From: CAZUZD01 sp964624465
GTDB taxonomy: Bacteria > Planctomycetota > Planctomycetia > Isosphaerales > Isosphaeraceae
Length of the DNA: 35,078 nt
Assembly (NCBI GenBank): GCA_964624465.1
Contig: CAZUZD010000024.1
Span: 1-35,078, forward strand
Direction of reading: 5' to 3'
The position numbers and the translations under genes were made by a program. Of this stretch, positions 31,597 to 35,078 are shown piece by piece (positions within the stretch are counted from its first letter, which is position 1; each line of letters starts with the position of its first letter). The notes under the pieces were generated by a model. It was not told where the DNA came from and searched no databases. It saw only the letters and a program-made list of their open reading frames with translations.

Positions 31597-31645
31597 CCGC
31601 CCGGCTGTCATTCCAATTGCATGGCCGGGCGGTTGAGATTATTCT
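31597..31645 (+). terminator. hairpin terminator after the desulforedoxin-like gene
   Basis: A perfect 9-bp stem CCGCCCGGC (31597-31605) / GCCGGGCGG (31624-31632) with an 18-base AT-richer loop, followed by TTGAGATTATTCT. It starts 25 bases after the stop at 31571. The T-tract is broken, so efficiency is uncertain. Confidence 0.5.
31617..31645 (+). promoter_or_regulatory. possible promoter for the VOC gene, overlapping the hairpin
   Basis: TTGCAT (31617-31622), 17-base spacer, TATTCT (31640-31645), 41 bases before the ATG at 31687. The spacer contains the 3' arm of the terminator-like stem. A by-eye match. Confidence 0.3.
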
Positions 31646-31686
31646 CCGCGCCCAGACGGGCGAACGACGCCCGACCGGGAGGCGTC

Positions 31687-32097
31687 ATGTCCGCGCAGAT
31701 CAATAGTGTGTTCCTCTACGTCAACGACGTGGTGCGCTCGCTGGAGTTCTACAACGAGATCGTTGGCGCCGAGGTCGTGCAGATCTACAACGAGCACGAG
31801 AACGGCCCGATCTCGCTGGCGATCCTCCGCATTGGTAACTTCTCGCTGCTGCTCCACCCCCAGGAGCCGCACTCCGAGGAGTTCCAGGGCCAGCGCGTCG
31901 GGCTGGGCATCCACCTCCAGCTCAAGGTCGACGACATCGACGCCTTCCACCAGCACTGCCTGGACGAGGGTGCGATGCTGAGCGTCTCGGGCGAGCCCGT
32001 CGATCAGGCCTGGGGCTGGCGCGAGTTCGCCCTCAAGGACCCCGACGGCTTCGTCTGGTCCGTCTACCAGGACAAGTCGGGCGGCCAGTGGACCTGA
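31687..32097 (+). CDS. VOC family (glyoxalase/bleomycin-resistance fold) protein
   Basis: A 136-residue single vicinal-oxygen-chelate domain, normally a dimer with metal-dependent lyase, dioxygenase or binding functions. Motifs: INSVFLYVNDVVRSLEFYNE at the N-terminus, ISLAILRIGNFSLLLHPQEP, GLGIHLQLKVDDIDAFHQHC and the closing REFALKDPDGFVWSVYQ. H in GIHLQL and E in WREFAL occupy metal-ligand positions of the fold. The ATG at 31687 follows GGGAGGCGTC. It cannot be assigned to a specific reaction. Confidence 0.88.
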   Translation: MSAQINSVFLYVNDVVRSLEFYNEIVGAEVVQIYNEHENGPISLAILRIGNFSLLLHPQEPHSEEFQGQRVGLGIHLQLKVDDIDAFHQHCLDEGAMLSVSGEPVDQAWGWREFALKDPDGFVWSVYQDKSGGQWT

Positions 32098-32119
32098 GCC
32101 CCGTCGCGGGCGTCCCCCC

Positions 32120-32578
32120 TCAACCGGCCTTCGGGCCGCCCGGGTCGGCCTCGGTGGACGGCTGGGCGGTCGGGCTGACCTCCGGCCGGGCCGCCTGCCC
32201 CTTGGGCGTCGAGGGCGACAGCAAGAAGTACAGGCCGACCACGATCATGAAGATGCCGTAGGTCTGCTTCATCGGCTCGCGCGGGATCAGCCCCACGAGC
32301 TTGCCGCCGACCCACGCGCCGAAGAAGAGCCCGACCGCCAGGCCGAGCCCATCGCCCACGCGGATCTCCCCCCGCCGCCAGTATTCGGCCACGCCGAGCA
32401 GGCCCACCGGCAGGAGCTGCGCAAACAGCGAGGTGCCGAACGCGATGCGCTGGTCGTAGCTGTAGAACAGGATCAGCGCCGGCACCATGATCAGGCCGCC
32501 GCCGATCCCGAACATCCCGCCCACGACCCCCGCCGTGACGCCCAGCGCCGCGATGCGGAACCACTCGATCGGGCTCAT
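32120..32578 (-). CDS. half-size TauE/SafE family membrane transporter
   Basis: A 152-residue protein with about four membrane segments: FRIAALGVTAGVVGGMFGIG, LIMVPALILFYSYD, FGTSLFAQLLPVGLLGV and DGLGLAVGLFFGAWVGGKLVG, then YGIFMIVVGLYFLL. The first segment, with GGMFGIGGGLIMVPAL, is the signature of the TauE/SafE (sulfite/anion exporter) family. Full members are about 250 residues with two such halves; this one has a single half and a Pro-rich tail, so it would have to dimerise. The ATG at 32578 overlaps the rsmE stop as ATGA. The substrate, perhaps an organic or sulfur anion, is unknown. Confidence 0.85.
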   Translation of the reverse strand: MSPIEWFRIAALGVTAGVVGGMFGIGGGLIMVPALILFYSYDQRIAFGTSLFAQLLPVGLLGVAEYWRRGEIRVGDGLGLAVGLFFGAWVGGKLVGLIPREPMKQTYGIFMIVVGLYFLLSPSTPKGQAARPEVSPTAQPSTEADPGGPKAG

Positions 32579-33333
32579 CGCTCGGTCTCTCCCTCGATCC
32601 GGGTGACGGGTGGCTGCCGGCGGCCCCGGCCCGAGGCCAGCAGCAGCGCCGTCGCGGCGAGCGCCGCAGTCTCGATCCGCAGCAACGTCGGCCCGAGTGC
32701 CAGCCGCGTCCAGCCGCTGGCCTCCGCCTGACCGACCTCGGTCTCACTGAATCCCCCTTCGGGCCCCACCAGCAGCACCACGGCCGAACCTGGCGGGCTT
32801 GCCGGCAGGTCCAGCAGCGGGGTCCCTCCGGGATGCGCCAGCAATCGCTCGGAGTCGGAGCCGATCGCCAAGACGGCCGCGAACGGGGCCGGCTCGTCGA
32901 GCCGCATCAGCCGGTTGCGGCCGCACTGCTTGCTCGCCTCGATCACCGCCCGCCGCAGCCGCTGGAGCTTCGCGGGACGCGGATCGACCACCGAGCGCTC
33001 GGTGAGGACCGGGGCCAGTCGCGTCACGCCCAGCTCGACCGCCTTCTCCACCAGCCAGTCGAGCCGCTCCCCCTTGGGCAGGGCGCAGGCCAAGGTCAGA
33101 TCGACCTCGGGCTCGCGGCCGGGGATCGGATCGCCCGTGAGTTCCAGTTCGACCGTGTCACGGCCCAGGCGCGTGATCGTGGCGGCACGCGCCAGCGACG
33201 ACTGGCCATCGAACAGCTCGACGGCCTGCCCCGGCTGCAGGCGGAGCACCCGCGCCAGGTGGCGGGCGTCGTCCCCTTCGAGCCGGGCCGGGCCACTCGG
33301 GGGCAGCTCGGGACAGTGGAAGCGATGCGACAC
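32575..33333 (-). CDS. rsmE: 16S rRNA (uracil1498-N3)-methyltransferase RsmE
   Basis: A 252-residue SPOUT methyltransferase that methylates N3 of U1498 in 16S rRNA using S-adenosylmethionine. The N-terminal PUA-like domain shows RFHCPELPPSGPARLEGDDA and HLARVLRLQPGQAVELFDG; the knotted catalytic domain shows CALPKGERLDWLVEKAVELG, RAVIEASKQCGRNRLMRL and the cofactor-binding VVLLVGPEGGFSETEV plus LALGPTLLRIETAALAA. The GTG at 33333 (MSHRFHCPEL) follows GGGGAACGCC; the 23 residues open upstream are not conserved-looking. Length is standard. The stop overlaps the TauE/SafE start. Confidence 0.93.
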   Translation of the reverse strand: MSHRFHCPELPPSGPARLEGDDARHLARVLRLQPGQAVELFDGQSSLARAATITRLGRDTVELELTGDPIPGREPEVDLTLACALPKGERLDWLVEKAVELGVTRLAPVLTERSVVDPRPAKLQRLRRAVIEASKQCGRNRLMRLDEPAPFAAVLAIGSDSERLLAHPGGTPLLDLPASPPGSAVVLLVGPEGGFSETEVGQAEASGWTRLALGPTLLRIETAALAATALLLASGRGRRQPPVTRIEGETER

Positions 33334-33382
33334 TGGCGTTCCCCGTGGCCGGTCTCGAATTCCTGGCAGCAGGCCCGACGTC

Positions 33383-34495
33383 TCAGCGCTGGAGCATGCC
33401 ACGGCCGAGGGCGGCCGGGTCGTTGGCGATCCGCTCGGCGAAGCGGTTCAGGTTTGTGAGCACCTTCTCGGCCAGGACCACCACCCGCGTCGCCCCGCCG
33501 GTGACGGAATTCACGTTGTTGTACAGCTCGGGCTGGGTCAGCAGCTTCTGGATCGTGCCGTTGGGGTTCAGCTTGCCGCGGCCATCCGTCAGGGCCTGGG
33601 TGAGGATCGAGAGGTCGTAGGAGATCCGGTTCAGGCGGGCGACGGTCTGGCCCATGCCGGTGCTCGCGGTCCGGTTCGGGCCGGAGCCCAGGTCGGTGGC
33701 GAGCGGACCGAGCTCGGACAGCATGCGGTCGAGCCGGACCGAGCTGGCGGCGAGCTGCTTGACGGTCGCCTTGACGTTCTCGCGGGTCTCGGCGTCGAAG
33801 GTCGAATTGACCCCGTCGGCCACCTGCCGCAGGCTGGCCAGGGCGGGCTTGATGTCGTCGCCGTTCTCCTTCACGACCGCATCGAGCCGCTGCGCCAGCA
33901 TGCCGACTCGCTGGCCCATGTCTCGGAATGACAGCAGGAACTCGTCGATCGACTCCGCCTTCTTCGACAGCGCCGAGATCCCCTTGGCCGCCGTCTCGAT
34001 AGCCTCCAGCGTCCCCTTCACGTTCTGGAACGCGTCGGTCGCGGCGGCTAGCGCCTTGGACGGGTCGGGGGCGACGATCCCCTCGATGATGTCGGCCATC
34101 GCGGCCGTCGGGGTCAGCCCCAGCCGCATCGGCTCGGAGCCGGCGCCGGGCAGCATGTCGATCCAGACGTCGCCGATCAGGCCGCGCGTGATCTTCGGGA
34201 CGCTTCCATCGCGAATCCGGTACTTGCCGTCGAGCGACAGGGTCACGATCACGCCGTCGGGCTGGCCCGGGCGCTCATCGAACTGGATCGCAACGACCTC
34301 GCCGATCCGGATGCCACTCTTGCGGACCGGGATCCCCTCGGCCACGCCAGGCGCCTGCTCGTAGTGCACGGCCAGGAACCGGTGCTCGCGGAACAGCGTC
34401 GGGCTCTCACCGAACCAGACCAGGAGCATGGCCAGCACGAGGCCCGCCACGATCACGAACATGCCGATCCGGAACTGCATCACGCGTTCGTTCAT
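33383..34495 (-). CDS. MCE family (MlaD-like) substrate-binding protein
   Basis: A 370-residue protein anchored by one N-terminal membrane segment (about 9-27, IGMFVIVAGLVLAMLLVWF), followed by an MCE domain (about 38-115: HYEQAPGVAEGIPVRKSGIR, IGEVVAIQF, VIVTLSLDGKYRIRDGS, ITRGLIGDVWIDML) and a long helical region (about 145-330, for example EAIETAAKGISALSKKAESI) able to form a coiled coil or tube, as in larger MCE proteins. MCE proteins form hexamers and bridge lipid transfer between membranes with an ABC transporter. The ABC ATPase gene ends 85 bases upstream on the same strand. This supports a two-membrane envelope in the host. Confidence 0.9.
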   Translation of the reverse strand: MNERVMQFRIGMFVIVAGLVLAMLLVWFGESPTLFREHRFLAVHYEQAPGVAEGIPVRKSGIRIGEVVAIQFDERPGQPDGVIVTLSLDGKYRIRDGSVPKITRGLIGDVWIDMLPGAGSEPMRLGLTPTAAMADIIEGIVAPDPSKALAAATDAFQNVKGTLEAIETAAKGISALSKKAESIDEFLLSFRDMGQRVGMLAQRLDAVVKENGDDIKPALASLRQVADGVNSTFDAETRENVKATVKQLAASSVRLDRMLSELGPLATDLGSGPNRTASTGMGQTVARLNRISYDLSILTQALTDGRGKLNPNGTIQKLLTQPELYNNVNSVTGGATRVVVLAEKVLTNLNRFAERIANDPAALGRGMLQR

Positions 34496-34580
34496 GAGGC
34501 CGTCCCTGGGGTCGATCGAGTGGCGTGCGGGGTGCAGGTCGTCGGGGTGGGTGGTGAGGCCGTTGCAGTCTGAGGGTCGG

Positions 34581-35078
34581 TCAGTCGCCCCGCCGGGCCA
34601 TCTCGCGGAGCCGCTCGCCGGCCTCGCCCCGGACGAACTGGCGGACCCGGGGGTCGGGATGGTCTTCGAGCCCTTCGGGGGGGCCGTCGTAGAGCATCTG
34701 CGGCTCGTCGGGGCCGACGCGGCTCAACGGGTACAGCATGACCACGCGATCGGCGACCTTCTGCACCGTCTTCATGTCGTGCGTGACCACGATGCCCGTC
34801 GTCCGGTTGGCGCGCTGGGTCTGGAGGATCAGCTCGTTGATCACGTCGCTCATGATCGGGTCGAGGCCGGTCGTCGGCTCGTCATAGAGCATGATCGACG
34901 GGCTCAGCGCCAGGGCGCGGGCCAGGCCGACGCGCTTGCGCTGCCCGCCGGAGAGCTCGGCCGGCTTCTTCCACTCCAGACCGGGCGGCAGGCCCACCTC
35001 CTGGAGTCGTTCCATCACGATCCTGGCGATCGTCGGCTCGTCGTAGAGCTGGTGTTCGCGGAGTCCGAAGGCGACGTT
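34581..35078 (-). CDS. ABC transporter ATP-binding protein of MCE/Mla type, 5' end outside window
   Basis: The C-terminal 165 residues of an ABC ATPase; the frame is open to the window edge, where it reads NVAFGLREHQLYDEPTIARI, the segment between Q-loop and signature typical of the MlaF/Ttg2A/MKL group. It contains the signature LSGGQRKRVGLARAL, Walker B with LYDEPTTGLDPIMSDVI, and the H-loop in VVTHDMKTVQKVADRVVML. The Walker A part lies beyond base 35078, as presumably does the permease. It powers lipid movement through the MCE protein encoded next on the strand. Confidence 0.93.
   Translation of the reverse strand, partial: NVAFGLREHQLYDEPTIARIVMERLQEVGLPPGLEWKKPAELSGGQRKRVGLARALALSPSIMLYDEPTTGLDPIMSDVINELILQTQRANRTTGIVVTHDMKTVQKVADRVVMLYPLSRVGPDEPQMLYDGPPEGLEDHPDPRVRQFVRGEAGERLREMARRGD

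Noticed and set aside
1..35078. tRNA or rRNA genes, CRISPR arrays, IS elements or att sites
   Set aside because: All intergenic stretches were read for cloverleaf-like stems, regularly spaced repeats and terminal inverted repeats; none was convincing, and no transposase or integrase is encoded.

Overview
This window is high-GC, gene-dense bacterial DNA, most likely from a planctomycete (Planctomycetota, plausibly Isosphaerales). The assignment rests on gene content: a very large secreted ThuA / membrane-bound-dehydrogenase / cytochrome c fusion of the type common in the PVC group, a secreted DUF1080 protein, GTG and TTG starts, and mostly short operons with 4-bp stop/start overlaps. It is an inference, since there is no rRNA or other marker in the window. 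I see no tRNA, rRNA, CRISPR array, insertion sequence or prophage. Base composition looks uniform, so the window reads as chromosomal core and lineage-specific sequence rather than an island.

Layout. 1-1464: 3' part of glycyl-tRNA synthetase (+). 1465-1814: a damaged stretch with a 10-N scaffold gap, flanked by two error-rich copies of what looks like the same sequence. 1815-3211: a TIM-barrel sugar isomerase-like gene and a small membrane protein (+). 3240-5454: divergent D-threonine aldolase-like (-) and nitrilase-family (+) genes, the latter closed by a strong hairpin terminator. 5529-9824: the 1431-residue ThuA/dehydrogenase/HEAT/cytochrome c protein (-). 9994-13890: four minus-strand genes joined by 4-bp overlaps (two small membrane proteins, a family 2 glycosyltransferase and an aldehyde dehydrogenase), preceded by larC (13949-15199, -). 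15347-16699: a divergent secreted Dabb protein (-) and a short AMP nucleosidase-like protein (+). 16721-20264: minus-strand run HNH endonuclease, NAD-dependent sugar epimerase/dehydratase, DUF1080 protein, CHAD protein.

20411-24452: cinA (+), a membrane/helical-repeat protein (-), then truD and an RluA-family pseudouridine synthase overlapping by 4 bp (+). 24486-25739: a lipoprotein with a degenerate tyrosine-phosphatase-like domain (-). 26251-29135: two GT-C type polytopic membrane glycosyltransferase-like genes overlapping by 4 bp (+). 29098-30174: a GT9 heptosyltransferase-like gene (-) whose 3' end runs into the previous gene. 30283-32097: an alpha/beta hydrolase, a stand-alone desulforedoxin-like protein and a VOC protein (+). 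32120-33333: rsmE and a half-size TauE/SafE transporter (-). 33383-35078: an MCE (MlaD-like) protein and the C-terminal part of its ABC ATPase (-, cut by the window end).

How the parts may work together. Envelope work dominates: MCE/ABC lipid transport, GT-C and GT9 glycosyltransferases, a sugar epimerase and secreted sugar-active proteins. The glycosyltransferase plus aldehyde dehydrogenase cassette resembles the terminal steps of C30 carotenoid modification in other bacteria (CrtQ and AldH of staphyloxanthin synthesis) and is the best candidate here for an uncharacterised small system. RNA maturation is represented by truD, the RluA-family gene and rsmE. Promoter calls are eye-fitted sigma-70-like matches and should be treated as tentative.
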